Positions 42,687 to 53,559 of a DNA stretch of 64,000 bases are shown piece after piece (the stretch's first letter is position 1; every line of letters starts with the position of its first letter). Source of the stretch: Anthoceros angustus (taxonomy: Eukaryota > Streptophyta > Anthocerotopsida > Anthocerotales > Anthocerotaceae); assembly GCA_010909165.1 (NCBI GenBank), contig VJWM01000134.1:1-64000 (forward strand). The letters are read 5' to 3'. The position numbers and the translations under genes are program-made. The notes below the pieces were generated by a model that was not told where the DNA came from, made no database searches, and was given only the letters and a program-made list of their open reading frames with translations.

Positions 42687-43370
42687 TCAGGCCTCCGAGC
42701 CATCACCAGAAGATAAGATTGGTAAACAATCTCTCTCGTTAGGCTGATGAACAGAACTCCCTCGAAATTTGATATTCAGATCACACAATTGTTGTGTGAT
42801 TGAATCTGCCAAGTTTGAGATGATCTGCAATTTCGCCTCAAAAATCCAAGGGATCTGATCATGTGATTCTGGTTGCAGCTCGTCGACTCTATTCTTCAAT
42901 ACCTCTTGATTTGATAGCAGCAGGGATAACGTCTTCTCCACACGAATTATAGCAGCAAAAGTACTGTCAATTGTTCCTTGCGTACTGTGATTAGTTTGTA
43001 AGAACTTGTTTCTTTCAATGTTCTGATCACCTTGTGATCCTGCTGTTCGTGGTCGGAAGAGGGATTCAGCAGGGGGCAGCACTCTCGGATTATAGATCAA
43101 ATCGTGGTTCTGCCCTCTCTGTTGACAACGAGCTCGGTACAAGGAATCAACTACTTGATTTGTATTTGTAGAACGAGCTCTTCGATTCCCACAAGAATGT
43201 CTATCAACCAATTGCCTTAGGTAGATCTCAGGGTAGTTCTGCTCATAAAGGTCAAGCACATCTGCAGTTGGTACAAATTGTTTACGCCTGGATGATTGTT
43301 TTCCACGGCGTTTTTGACTAGATGTACCTGCAAATTGTGCATTCCTAGCAGACACTCCCTGGCTAGGCAT
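42687..43370 (-). CDS. Copia extra 5' ORF, 227 codons
   Basis: ATG at 43370 is 36 bp after the PBS, and the frame is intact to a stop at 42687. The product is basic at the N-terminus (SSQKRRGKQSSRRKQFVPTA), then DVLDLYEQNYPEIYLRQLVD, and later a helical part (VEKTLSLLLSNQEVLKNRVD, AKLQIISNLADSITQQLCDL). I see no gag fold, zinc knuckle or membrane segment. It is the best-preserved ORF of the element, which suggests recent activity. Position is that of gag, but a separate gag start exists at 42223, so it is either an N-terminal exon of gag or an additional protein. Confidence 0.65.
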   Translation of the reverse strand: MPSQGVSARNAQFAGTSSQKRRGKQSSRRKQFVPTADVLDLYEQNYPEIYLRQLVDRHSCGNRRARSTNTNQVVDSLYRARCQQRGQNHDLIYNPRVLPPAESLFRPRTAGSQGDQNIERNKFLQTNHSTQGTIDSTFAAIIRVEKTLSLLLSNQEVLKNRVDELQPESHDQIPWIFEAKLQIISNLADSITQQLCDLNIKFRGSSVHQPNERDCLPILSSGDGSEA

Positions 43371-43405
43371 TGTGCATCGAGGGTACTAAGATATAGAGTA
43401 TCTGT

Positions 43406-43417
43406 GCTCTGATACCA
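43406..43417 (-). other. Copia primer binding site (initiator tRNA-Met)
   Basis: Minus-strand TGGTATCAGAGC directly after the 5' LTR, the classical 12-nt match to the 3' end of plant initiator methionine tRNA. Confidence 0.95.
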
Positions 43418-43609
43418 TATTAAGGTTCACAAAGGAACTCAGGCAACGAGAGTAGGCCGTAATTGAACACAATTGATTAATTAACAAAAAAGGGGTCTCT
43501 CATATATTTATCTATATCCCTAAAAATGAAAAGTCACATGGTCTATGTGTGCGTGCGCAACCCTTCGAGTGTAGCTTAACATACGTATATTAGATGTATA
43601 TACGTGACA
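43418..43609 (-). repeat. Copia 5' LTR (192 bp)
   Basis: Minus sense TGTCACG ... CCTTAATA, followed by the PBS. Ends in TA rather than the usual CA; the 3' LTR ends the same way, so this is a feature of the family. Confidence 0.95.
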
Positions 43610-44045
43610 AAGTCACCCTGTGCGCAGTTGTGCGCAGGCGAGCGGCGGCGAGCGTTGCGAGTAGAGATAGATTTGGGGATCGAATGAAGTGAGTCTGTAC
43701 GTGGTTGTCTGTGAGCTATGTTTCTTTTGAGAATGGTGAAGAGGTTGGTTATGGGTGTGTCGTTGTAGAGTGAATTGATCGTTGTAGCTAGCAGAGGAGA
43801 GCGTTGAGGTGGAGGGAATCCTGGAAGGCGTGGAGCGGCGCCGTGGGCCAGATAACCCAGAAACGCATAACACCAGTTTGTTGCCCACACTGAGGACAAG
43901 TAGACCGGGGCAGGATGATGAGAGCGAGAGAGTGAGAGGAATGACTTGCGAACAATCCGAACCAAATCTCTTGGGATCGAACCCACGATTCAGCGACTCA
44001 GGATAAGTGTGGCCACCGAGGCGACTTGAGGGCAAGCCTACCACA
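43610..44045 (+). repeat. Gy-A LTR, right part (copy 3)
   Basis: Continues the LTR interrupted at 37900 and ends CAAGCCTACCACA. It matches the reverse complements of 45356-45790 and 58754-59160. The following sequence GCTACGTTG is unique flank, without PBS. Confidence 0.88.
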
Positions 44046-45039
44046 GCTACGTTGTGACTCATCCAAAGGCTCGAGCGGATCATCAACACCATTGCTAAAT
44101 TACGCATTCGTTCCACCAACACCATAATTATGGAAGATCCCTTCGTGAATTGACAGTCCTTAAAAGAGGATTTAAACCCTAGGTCTTCAAAATGACATTA
44201 GCCTCTTTATTCCATCCACAATCGAAAGTCGCATTCTTTCCATTGACATGATAGAGAGCCTATCTAGGGCGCGCCGGCCCTCCGTGATGTGTTCATGGAC
44301 ACCATTCAATAAATTCATATCAAAACTAAACATGGTTATACTTTGGAAAGAAACAAAACCGAAGTTGTGTGTGAACGCCGACATGGCGGCGTCCACAACG
44401 ATCGACAAAACGTAAACTTTAAAAGCATACATGGCTACGCGGGTGGTCCTCATGGGGACCAATCATCTCATACGGCCTTGAGCCAACCGAATGTATGACC
44501 ACTTCTAAGTTCCACATGCGCTCCACTTGGGTCATCAAAACCATTGTTCTTGCCCATGGACTTGGCGTTTCGTTCTCCCCAACTCGCCTCATCAAGCACT
44601 TGCGTAAGCGTGTGGCGGTGTGGTGCCTATGCCGTTTTGGTTTACGAGGACGTTCACGTCACTGGTTTTGGCTTTCACGGGTTTGAATCATTGCCTTTAT
44701 CAAACAAGTAACACATTCCCTCAACCATTTGAATGTATGTTTCAAATTGAATGAGCAAAATATGACATCTTTCACATGTCAAATCACAATGTACAGCCTT
44801 GATCGATCGCAAAGATGGTGTCCAGTGAAGCACATGCCAGAGCTATGACCTCTACAATACAATGGTCGCCTTCAATGAGCTCCATGGTAGTAGCTCTCTT
44901 CACCATTTTGATTCTTTTATAATTTGAGACCATTAATATAATATTACGAGTAATTTCAAACTCGCGATCAACGATTGAAAGATATTTGCTATGATTTTGG
45001 GTTTAAAACTACAAATTCTTAACTATACTGGCCAAAATA
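44046..45039. other. Spacer between opposed Gy-A copies
   Basis: Mostly AT-rich, short open frames only, no motif recognised. The only stretch of about 1 kb on the right half not made of identified repeats. Confidence 0.5.
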
Positions 45040-45235
45040 AGGACTCGTGAATGCGTCCTTAAGGACAGAATCCTTTAATTTAAAGGATGCCCTTAAAAAG
45101 GGGCGAAGTTGGTGTGTGTGGAGTAGAGGAATTGACCTCACGACCTACTACTTACTAAACTTTCTATCCAACCACTTGAGTAACCACCCCAAGCCACAAA
45201 TCATTTGAACCGCTAATTATTTATTTTATCAAAGG
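45040..45235 (+). repeat. AT-rich module preceding a GC-rich array (copy 2)
   Basis: Resembles 1786-1985 (CTTACTAAACTTT, CAAGCCACAAAT, TAATTATTTATTTTATC) and, as there, leads directly into a GGCCGGCC array. Confidence 0.6.
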
Positions 45236-45355
45236 CAGCCCATGGGGAGGGCCCATGGGGAGGGCGTGCATGGGGAGGGCGCCGGCCGGCCGGCCCATGG
45301 GGAGGCGTGCATGGGAGGCGGCCGGCCGGCCCATGGGGAGGCGTGCATGGGAGGG
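45236..45355. repeat. GC-rich minisatellite abutting the Gy-A LTR
   Basis: Repeats of CCCATGGGGAGGCGTGCATGG and CGCCGGCCGGCC end exactly at the LTR terminus (45356). Gy-A probably inserted into a longer array of the 1986-2590 type. Confidence 0.85.
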
Positions 45356-46270
45356 TGTGGTAGGTTTGCCCGGTCACCCGGCTCGCCTCGGTGGCCACTT
45401 ATCCCACGGTGCGTTGAATCGTGGATTCGATCCCCAAGAGATTTGGTTCGGATTGTTGCAAGTCATTCCTCTCACTCTCTCGCTCTCATCATCGCCGGTC
45501 TACTTGTCCTCGATGTGGGCAACAAAGCGGTGTTATGCGTTTTCAGGTTGTACGGCCTGGCGCGCTCCACGCCTTCGATTCCCTCCACCTCAACACTCTC
45601 CTCACAGCTACAGCGATCAATTCACTCTACAACGACACACCCATAACCAACCTCTTCACCATTCTCAAAAGAAACATAGCTCACGGACAACCACATACGG
45701 ACTCACTTCATTCGATCCCCAAATCTAACTCTACTACTTAGCGTTCGGCCTCCCTTGCGGCTGGCGCACAGGGTGCAACTGCTATTTCTCTCGGGCGATT
45801 CGTGCACACAGTGGTAGTCGGATCACACCTGCGGGGCCACCCAGCAACACAAAGCACATCCAACAACAATCTTTCACGAGAGGAGGGGCCTGCGTCGAGC
45901 GAACCCGCCGCGAGGGGCCTCCGACCGAACCTCACCCTTCGCCTTCTCGTCGCTTGGCGGACGACGGTCAGCTGCACACACACAAAGGAATGCGCCGGAG
46001 AGGCGAAGAATGCATGGCAAAGCAAGGTCTGGTGTTTATTCATTCTCCCACCCTCCCTTTTATAGGTGGGGAGTCGACCGCCACTCGTGCTAGTTTAATG
46101 CTAGGGCGACTTGCCAAGTCCAACAATAGGACTCTTGTCATTGCCCGATTCGTCCTCTCGGCTCGGTCACCTTGACGAATATCCTATATCTGCCGCCACT
46201 CTTAAATACTCACACTTCCCAAGGTGTGCACCACTTGGGACAAAACGTCCTCTTGAAAAGGTCCTCGACA
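45356..46270 (-). repeat. Gy-A copy 1 3' LTR
   Basis: 915 bp. Minus sense TGTCGAGGACC ... CCTACCACA. TATA at 46066-46057, AATAAA at 46040-46035. Differs from 58754-59654 largely by indels. Confidence 0.92.
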
Positions 46271-48203
46271 TCCTCGTTCTGCTTTTGTTAGCCCTCGCGG
46301 CTTCAATGTCTTCCCCTTCGATGGGTCGCTTAGCCTTGCCCACCTCCGAGTCTTCTCGGCATCCTCCGGCTCCTTTCGTAGGTCTCGAAGTTCGGCCACG
46401 AACGGTCACCTCCGACACGGTCCACTAGGGCGTCCATAGATCCTGCGCCCACTTCCTTCATCGACTACCCTCATGGGATGCCGGTTCTCAACACTTCCTC
46501 CTCCTCCTGGTGCGTAGGTCACCAACGTTCCTCGGCGTTCTTCTCGTCACCCCTCCATTGGGCTCAAGTTACTACTACTTTGGTAGGAGGTAAAGCTCCG
46601 TAGGTCCTCCATCCTCCACAGGTCCCTGTAGAGGTTCCTCCCTACCCGGTGTTGTCGGCCTCAATCCTCAACCCTCGGTGGTCTCGTATCCTTTCCTCCT
46701 TCCTCCGTAGGAGGTGCTTCTATAGCCTTCTTCCCTTGTAGGAGGTTCCATTCCTCCTACTCGTTCATCTCGATGGGTTCCTCCCCTCATCTCGTCTTCT
46801 TGGTAGGCGGTTCGTCTCCTACCTCTTTGGATCTTGCTATGGGGGTACCTTCCCTCACGGCTGGGTTTCGACCGGAGGTACCCTTCCTTGGTCACCTCCT
46901 CCTCTTCAGCAGTTCCTACGAGTAGGAACTTTGGTAGGTACCATCCTACCATCAGTCTCTTCCTCCCGCTTGATAGCTCCACCGTCTCGGGAGGTCCGGC
47001 GTCGCCGTAGGTGCTTCTTGACTCGCTCGGCTATGTCCGGCCCGGCCTTCCTTGTACCAACTCAAAGTTTGACCTCCGGTGCCATTCCACTTGGCGTCGA
47101 GCAGCGGTGAGGTCTGTTTCTTCGTCTTCCTCAGCTGGCGTTCCTCAATCGCTTCTAGGAGGTTGTTGTAGTAGGTCGCCACCCTACCACTCTCCTTCTT
47201 TTGTCGTCCATGATGCGGACCCTTAGTGGGATGGCCTTTTCGTCCACCGGCTGATTTGTCACTCCTACCAATGCGGCCTCTTTCTCCACTACCGCTCCTC
47301 CAACTCGGGGCAAGCCTCCCAATCTCCTTATCTTTCTCCATGGCTTCCATCGCCATGCGTTTCACTATGCGATCGCCCTACTTTGCTCCTCGAATGACCA
47401 AGACCCTCCAAAGATCGTTGGGCCATCAAAACTTCCTTGGCGGTTCCTTGCCTCCTCATAAATGGGTAAGGTCGTCGGCCTTCTTCGTTCTTGCTCCAAA
47501 AGTTCTCTCGTGTCTGAAGCTCCTCTTTGTGACCCTTAGTCACATTGTCCCATCCTTGTCGTTCCTTCACCAAGTCGTATTTTCCCTTGTAATGCTCCTT
47601 CCGTTGCTCCATGGCAACTAACTTCTTCGTAGGAGGTCCTTCTCGTCTTCAAGGTCATGGGGCCTTGCTGTGAATCTTGCCTCCTCCTTGCTGCGTTCGA
47701 TGTGTCCTACCCTTGCTAGGTAGCTTCCAACTTCCTTGCCTCCTTCTGGCGGTTTCCAACTCCTCGACCCTCTTGGCTGATTTTGCCTCCATCCTAAGAC
47801 ACAGTCAATCATTTCCCACATTCACCAACTTGGTGGTCATCATCGCGCTCTTTGGCGGATCTAGCAGTGTTGCTTCTCGGAGGTGGTTTTGAGCTCCTCT
47901 CAATTTCTTCTCGGCATCCTCCGGCTCCTTTCGTAGGTCTCGAGTTCGGAACTTGGCCACCTCCGACACGGTCCACTAGGGCGTCCATAGATCCTGCGCC
48001 CACTTCCTTGGCTCGGCAACTACCCTCTGGGATGCGGCATTCTCAAACACTTCCTCTGCTCCTCCTGTTGGTGCGTAGGTCACCTCCTCGGCGTTCTTCT
48101 CCACTGCCTCAAGTCTTGTTACTACTTCTTTGGTAGGAGGTAAAGCTCCTACCGTGGGTCCTCCATCCTCCACAGGTCCCTGGTAGAGGTTCACTCCTAC
48201 CAC
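46271..48203 (-). pseudogene. Gy-A coiled-coil 3' ORF (copy 1)
   Basis: Minus sense: PPTKEVVTRLEAVEKNAEEV (48130-48070), KEPEDAEKK (about 47930), MTTKLVNVWEMIDCVLGWRQ-like (47840-47780), MEQRKEHYKGKYDLVKERQG and WDNVTKGHKEELQTRENFW (47612-47490), MEAMEKDKEIGRL (47350-47310), NNLLEAIEER (47170-47140), then Pro/Thr/Glu-rich PPETVEL and EEEEVTKEG units, ending GKAKRPIEGEDIEAARANKS (46345-46285). The last frame runs on into the LTR. Predicted long coiled coil with a disordered charged tail; no membrane segment, so not an obvious envelope protein. Function unknown. Confidence 0.6.
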
Positions 48204-51200
48204 GGTGTTGTCGGCCTTCCAATCCTCAACCCTCGGTAGGTGGTCTCGTATCCTTTCCTCCTTCCTCCGTAGGAGGTGCTTCTATGGCCTTCTTCCCTTT
48301 CTCTTGTTGGGTTCACGATCACGAGGCCTCATGTTGGTTCGCGGGCGTGGCGGTCTCTTGCCGGGGCCTGCCTGTCTCTTCATCCTCTGGGGCGTGATGG
48401 CTCTCCTTCCGCTACCCTCACGAGTAGCTTCTATCTTGGCTTCTTCCATTTCGTCATGTAAGAACCTCCTCCTCCCTCGATATAGGTGTCGAGGAAGGTA
48501 GAGACAAAGCGATTCTTGCTCCTCCATCACCAAATGGTTCGGTGCGCACTTTGTTCATACGAATGGTGGCCCAATCCACCAACTTCCACAGGACATCTCA
48601 TACATCATCATTAAATGGGAATTTCCAGTCGTCTTCCTGCGCGCACGTTAGTCGAGCCATATCTTGGCGAATAAATTCCACTTCCGCTCCTTGAACAAAG
48701 AGATCCTCCAGCCATTGCCTTGCGACCATACTTCCTCCTTTGGTCGTAGGAACATACTCATAACCTCCTCGGATCGATTCTTGGAGAACTGAATCCGGAA
48801 TGATCCCTCCCTTGTGGGCTTCCGGTATCAAATCGTATCACGGAAATGCGTACCTTCCACATCCCGGATGACTTGATGTCGCATCCTCCGGGTGGCCGTC
48901 GCCTTGGTCACTCTCATTAAATCGCGCACACTCCTGAACCAAGGCGGGGCTGCAAAGTGCCACCAGCTACTGACCATTCCATCTTCATCTCGGCGTGGCG
49001 CAGGCCCTCAAATCTCGAGGTGAAATTTGGGCGGCCTACACTCGAACTCGGGGTGGGTGTTTCTTACCTTTTCCCTTTGTGGGCGGTGTGGCGGAGGTTT
49101 CCTCCCGTGGGAGTACCCCGTTCCGTCCTCCACAGGTCCCACCGTAGGGGTTCACTCCTACCAGGTGTTGTCGGCCTACCAATCCTCAACCCTCGGTAGG
49201 TGGTCTCGTATCCTTCCTCCTTCCTCCGTAGGAGGTGCTTCTATGGCCTTTTCCCTTTCTCTTGTTGGGTTCCCGATCCCGAGGCCTCATGTTGGTTCGC
49301 GGGCGTGGCGGTCTCTTGCCCGGGGCCTGCCTGCTCTTCATCCTCCGGGGCCGATGGCTCTCCGCTACCCTCACCGAGTAGCTTCTATCTTGGCTTCTTC
49401 CACGTCGTGTAAGAACCTCCTCCCTCGATATAGGTGTACGAGGTAGAGACAAAGCGATTCTTGCTCCCTCCATCACCAAATGGTTCGGTGCGCAACCACT
49501 GTTCATGAATGGTGGCCCAATCCACCAACTTCCACAGGACATCTCATACATCATCATTAAATGGGAATTTCCAGTCGTCTTCCTTGCCGCAAGACGTTAG
49601 TCCCAGCCATATCTTGGCGAATAAATTCCACTTCCGCTCCTTGAACAAAGAGATCCTCCAGCCATTGCCTTGCGACCATACTTCCTCCTTTGGTCGTAGG
49701 AACATGCTCATAACCTCCTCCGGATCCGATTCTTGGAGAACTGAATCCGGAATGATCCCTCCCTTGTGGGCTTCCGGTATCAAATCGTATCCACGGAAAT
49801 GTCGTACCTTCCACATCCCAGGATGACTTGATGTCGCATCCTCCGGAAATTGGCCGTCCGCCTTGGTCACTCTCATTCGTCGCGCACACTCCTGAACCAA
49901 GGCAGGGCTCGCAAAGTGCCACCCAGTACCAAGCAGCCCATTCCATCTTCATCTCGGCGGCGCAACGCCTCAAATCTCGAGGTGAAATTGGAGCGGCCTA
50001 CACTCGAACTCGAATTGGGTGTTTCTTACCTTTTCCCTTTGTGGGCGGTGTGGCGGAGGTTTCCTCCCGTGGGAGTACCCTGCCCCGTCCTCACTATCTT
50101 CACCATACGCGGTGGGAGCACACACAAGGATAGCAAAATTGGAGAGATTGGAGTAATCTATCGGGCTAAGAGAGTGGAGAGCAAAAGTGGTGGTTTGGGT
50201 GAGATAAGCAAGGGGAAGCTTCCGTGCTCCTCGGCAGATCGCCTCCACCACAGAGGTGGCCTTGGCCCCTTCAATCTCCCCTCCAGCTTCTCCACTTGCT
50301 CACGCTGGCGCTCTTCCTCGCGCCTCTCCACAATTGCTCCTCCGCTCGAGCACCTCACTCGCCGCCCGCGGACCCCCTCAGACTCCTCTCCTTCCTCCGT
50401 AGGAGGTGCTTCTATCTACCCATACTTCCTCCTTCCTCCTTCCTCGGCGCCTCGTCGCGCCCTCCAGCGCCTTGAGTTCGCTCCTCGATATAGGTGTACG
50501 AGGTAGAGACAAAGCGATTCTTGCTCCCTCCATCACCAAATGGTTCGGTGCGCAACCACTGTTCATGAATGGTGGCCCAATCCACCAACTTCCACAGGAC
50601 ATCTCATACATCATCATTAAATGGGAATTTCCAGTCGTCTTCCTTGCCGCAAGACGTTAGTCCCAGCCATATCTTGGCGAATAAATTCCACTTCCGCTCC
50701 TTGAACAAAGAGATCCTCCAGCCATTGCCTTGCGACCATACTTCCTCCTTTGGTCGTAGGAACATGCTCATAACCTCCTCCGGATCCGATTCTTGGAGAA
50801 CTGAATCCGGAATGATCCCTCCCTTGTGGGCTTCCGGTATCAAATCGTATCCACGGAAATGCCGTACCTTCCACATCCCGGATGACTTGATGTCGCATCC
50901 TCCGGAATCCGCCTTGGTCACTCTCATTCGTCGCGCACACTCCTGAACCAAGGCGGGGCTCGCAAAGTGCCACCCAGTACCAAGCAGCCCATTCCATCTT
51001 CATCTCGGCGGCGCGACGCCTCAAATCTCGAGGTGAAATTGGAGCGGCCTACACTCGAACTCGAATTGGGTGTTTCTTACCTTTTCCCTTTGTGGGCGGT
51101 GTGGCGGAGGTTTCCTCCCGTGGGAGTACCCCGTTCTCCTCACTATCTTCACCATCCGCAGGGGAGCACACAAGGATAGCAAAATTGGAGAGATTGGAGT

Positions 51201-51604
51201 AATCTATCGGGCTAAGAGAGAGTGGAGCAAAGAGGTGGTGGTTTGGGTGAGACAGCAAGGGGAGACTTCCGCTCCTCGTCCTCCACCCCAAGAGGTGGCC
51301 TTGGCCCCTTCAATCTCCCCTCCAGCTTCTCCACCTCTCACGCTGCGCCTTTTCGCCTAACGCTCCGCCGAGCACCTTCACTCGCGCGCGGATCCACTCC
51401 TCTCCAGCCTCCATGCGCCACGCCATAGCTCGTCTGCCGCCTCTGCCCGCTCCTTATCGGCCGCCTCGCCGCTTGCGCCCTCCTCGACGCCTTGTTCGGC
51501 CCTCCGGCGCTGCAATCGATCAAGACGCCCCACCGCTGCCTTCCTCCTTGAGCGCAACTCCACTTACTCCCTCGGCCGACTGCTGCTGGCCCGTTCAAAA
51601 CCAC
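48204..51604 (-). pseudogene. Gy-A repeated 3' ORF (copy 1)
   Basis: Begins with a charged segment (RRKAAVGRLDRLQRRRAEQG, REQVEKLEGRLKGPRPPL), followed by leader units with ATAGATTACTCCAATCTCTCC. ORF starts (MKMEW) occur near 51010, 49955 and 48985. Each unit reads MRVTKAD, DVEGT or MWKVRHFRGYDLIPEAHKGG, IIPDSVLQESDPEEVMSMFL, RPKEEVW.., EDDWKFPFNDDV, then NHLVMEEQESLCLYLPR and a basic end (RPPRPRTNMRPRDREPNKRK). Marker TATAGGTGTACGAGG lies at 48481, 49429 and 50489, giving periods of about 950 and 1,060 bp. Tandem amplification of one ORF; protein unknown. Confidence 0.6.
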
Positions 51605-51981
51605 AGCTAACGAGTTTGCGGTACATGCCGTCTGCCTTAATGGCGCTCCTCACGATGGTGCCACGTGTCCGGTTCAAAACTCCTGTAGCTATTTTCTATC
51701 TACAACTTAACTAGCCCTTTTGGCATATATAGCCATGCGGAACCTAAATAATTGAAGGCCAAGGAACTTCTTATCCCGAATATTCCTACTCCCATGGTCC
51801 AAGGAACTTTACGGAACCTATCATGCCTATATATGCTTCTATCTACCCATACTTCCTGGATCGAACCTCCTACAGATGCGATTCGATTAAGTCCGAACTC
51901 CCTCGGACGTCCTACCATCTTCCTGTTTCTATCGACCTACCTACCTACACTGAACAACTACTACCCATCCTGGCGTCGGTC
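51605..51981 (-). promoter_or_regulatory. Promoter-like segment after integrase (Gy-A copy 1)
   Basis: Minus sense: GCATATATAGG (51836-51826), GGCTATATATGCCA (51734-51721), GGACACGTGG (51670-51661). Nearly the same sequence at 63613-64000 and 32395-32824. The TATA and G-box motifs are intact in the two minus copies even though the coding parts have decayed. Confidence 0.5.
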
Positions 51982-53350
51982 TCACGCGTCTTGGGTGACC
52001 AAAATTCGTTCACATGCTCCTCTCCCCATTTGTTTGCGCCCATAAACATCCTCGAGTGTAAGTACTTCTTGATCTTCCACCCATTCACTCTGGTAGGAAG
52101 TAGTTCCCCAGAACTTTCCAAGCGACCCATTTTCATAGACTGCTACAACCCGCATAGGCCCCATCCATCTCAGGCGTAGCTTCCCAGGAAAATCTAAATA
52201 CCTACTATCATAAAGGAGCACCAAGTCTCCCGCTATTACAGGGTCCTGACGTCGAAGTCTCCCATCGTGCCTCTCCTTCCTCCCTTCCTGTACTCGCTGT
52301 GTCTCCTCTAAGGCGTCGTCTCTAGCTTCGTCATGCTTCACAAACTCTTCCAACCTTGCTTGTTCACTATCTCCCACCGTCATTCGCTCATCTTCCATAA
52401 TTCTATACGTTGGTACCTCAAATTCTGGCATTACGGTGACATACATATGTCGAGATAGTCTGATGTCTTCTTGTGGTCACCTTCTCCATGATCCTGAAAG
52501 CCCATAGCGAATGTAGCTTGGTATCCCGATCATACATATGAGAGGCGTCACTTTGTCAAAATGTTGCATAGTAACCCGTTTGTCTTCTCCGTGAGTCCGT
52601 TGGCTTCGGTTGTAAGGCGTAGTCTTCCTGTCGAATGTTGAAATAGCGATCCAGACTCGATTATCTTTGTTGAAATCGTCCCTCGATCGCTAACAAGTTC
52701 CGGTGGGCATCCATACCTTGTGATAATCCGTTCAAACAAAAACTTGGCGGCGGTGGGCGCATCATCCTTCCTTAAACACTCTACCATCTTTGTGCGATGT
52801 CTCGCAACAAATGTCTTGTCGCTGGTCCGGTTGGTGGTCGAATAGGTCCCACAAAATCAATTCCCCATTTTCAAAGGTGCCAATGGTAGGATGTCGTTAG
52901 AGGCCCTTTGGGTCGTCGGTGGGCCTCCCGTTCGTGACAAGCATCACAACTCGATGAATAACCATACATCTCTATACATGTATCCACCAAAACCACTGGT
53001 TAGAATCTTCTTTGTTGTGATTGTGGCGGAATAGTGTCCTCCTGCTTCCTCTGTGTGCAAGGCTTCTATCACCATGGCTTTCTCATCCCCCTCCAAACAT
53101 CTTCGAATCACCTCATCAGCTCCCAATTTGTACAATACTCCCTTGCTGATGCAATATGGTGCCGCCTTGTGTATGAACACAGCAACTCCTTCCTTGATAA
53201 ACCTACCGGCAACTCCCCATGCTCTAAATACCTCCTGACTTCGGCGTTCAGTAAGTGTCGTGGACACGCACGCCCCTCCCTGCTTCTCCTTACAGTGCGG
53301 GGTTTACGTCGCGGGTTGCGTAGTCCTTGGTCTGTGGCGTCCCCTCCCAT
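51982..53350 (-). pseudogene. Gy-A integrase
   Basis: Minus sense: zinc-binding GVLYKLGADEVIRRCLEGDE, HTEEAGGHYSATITTKKIL (53180-53010), CDACHEREAHRRPKGPL (52960-52910), core KWGIDFVGPI with the first Asp (52870), ITRYGCPPELVSDRGT with the second Asp (52725-52680), ANGLTEKTNG (52600, third-residue region), then an intact 154-codon frame with EFEVPTYRIMEDER, GDLVLLYDSRYLDFPGKLRL and RWMGPMRVV (C-terminal domain). Several frameshifts in the core. The C-terminal frame ends at 51982. Confidence 0.9.
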
Positions 53351-53559
53351 TCTCGATGCGCTCGCGATATCCGGAGGAGTCCCCAGCTCGCCGTTTCTCG
53401 ATCCGTCCTTCTGCGGTGCCTCACCGTCTTTCGATCATGCTTTAACGGCTACCAACTCCTCATCGGGAACTTATCGTTCGGTGGTGGCCTTCCCTTCATT
53501 CGTAGTCGAAATGAAGTCGGCGTTCACATGTTGCTTCCAGCCCGTGTTTCCACCTCATA

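Larger units (their letters stand above)
37901..43609 (-). mobile_element. Ty1/copia element nested in the Gy-A LTR
   Basis: 5,709 bp with 192- and 196-bp LTRs, PBS and polypurine tract on the minus strand. Order in minus sense: LTR, PBS, a 227-codon extra ORF, gag start, rearranged integrase, RT, RNase H, LTR. The host LTR has ACTAG before 37901; after 43609 it reads A-AGTCACC where ACTAGTCACC is expected, so a 5-bp duplication ACTAG with a 2-bp loss is likely. The interior is damaged by an inversion and a tandem duplication; non-autonomous. Confidence 0.95.
32345..44045 (+). mobile_element. Gy-A copy 3: 3' half of the large gypsy family with nested copia
   Basis: Plus-strand order matches the post-pol half of the complete copy on the minus strand: last integrase bases (GAATATGACGAGG and CATTTTGGTCACCC at 32352-32395), promoter-like segment, repeated 3' ORF, coiled-coil ORF, LTR (37404-37900 plus 43610-44045). 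Everything upstream (LTR, gag, most of pol) is missing; the truncation point lies near 32345. The LTR is split by a copia element. It is not followed by a PBS, so it is a true 3' end. Confidence 0.85.

Noticed and set aside
45356-46270. Solo LTR
   Set aside because: It is followed in minus-sense upstream direction by the full internal region, so it is the 3' LTR of a complete element.
46271-48203. Envelope-like gene after integrase
   Set aside because: Position would fit, but I see no signal peptide, transmembrane segment or cleavage site in any frame.
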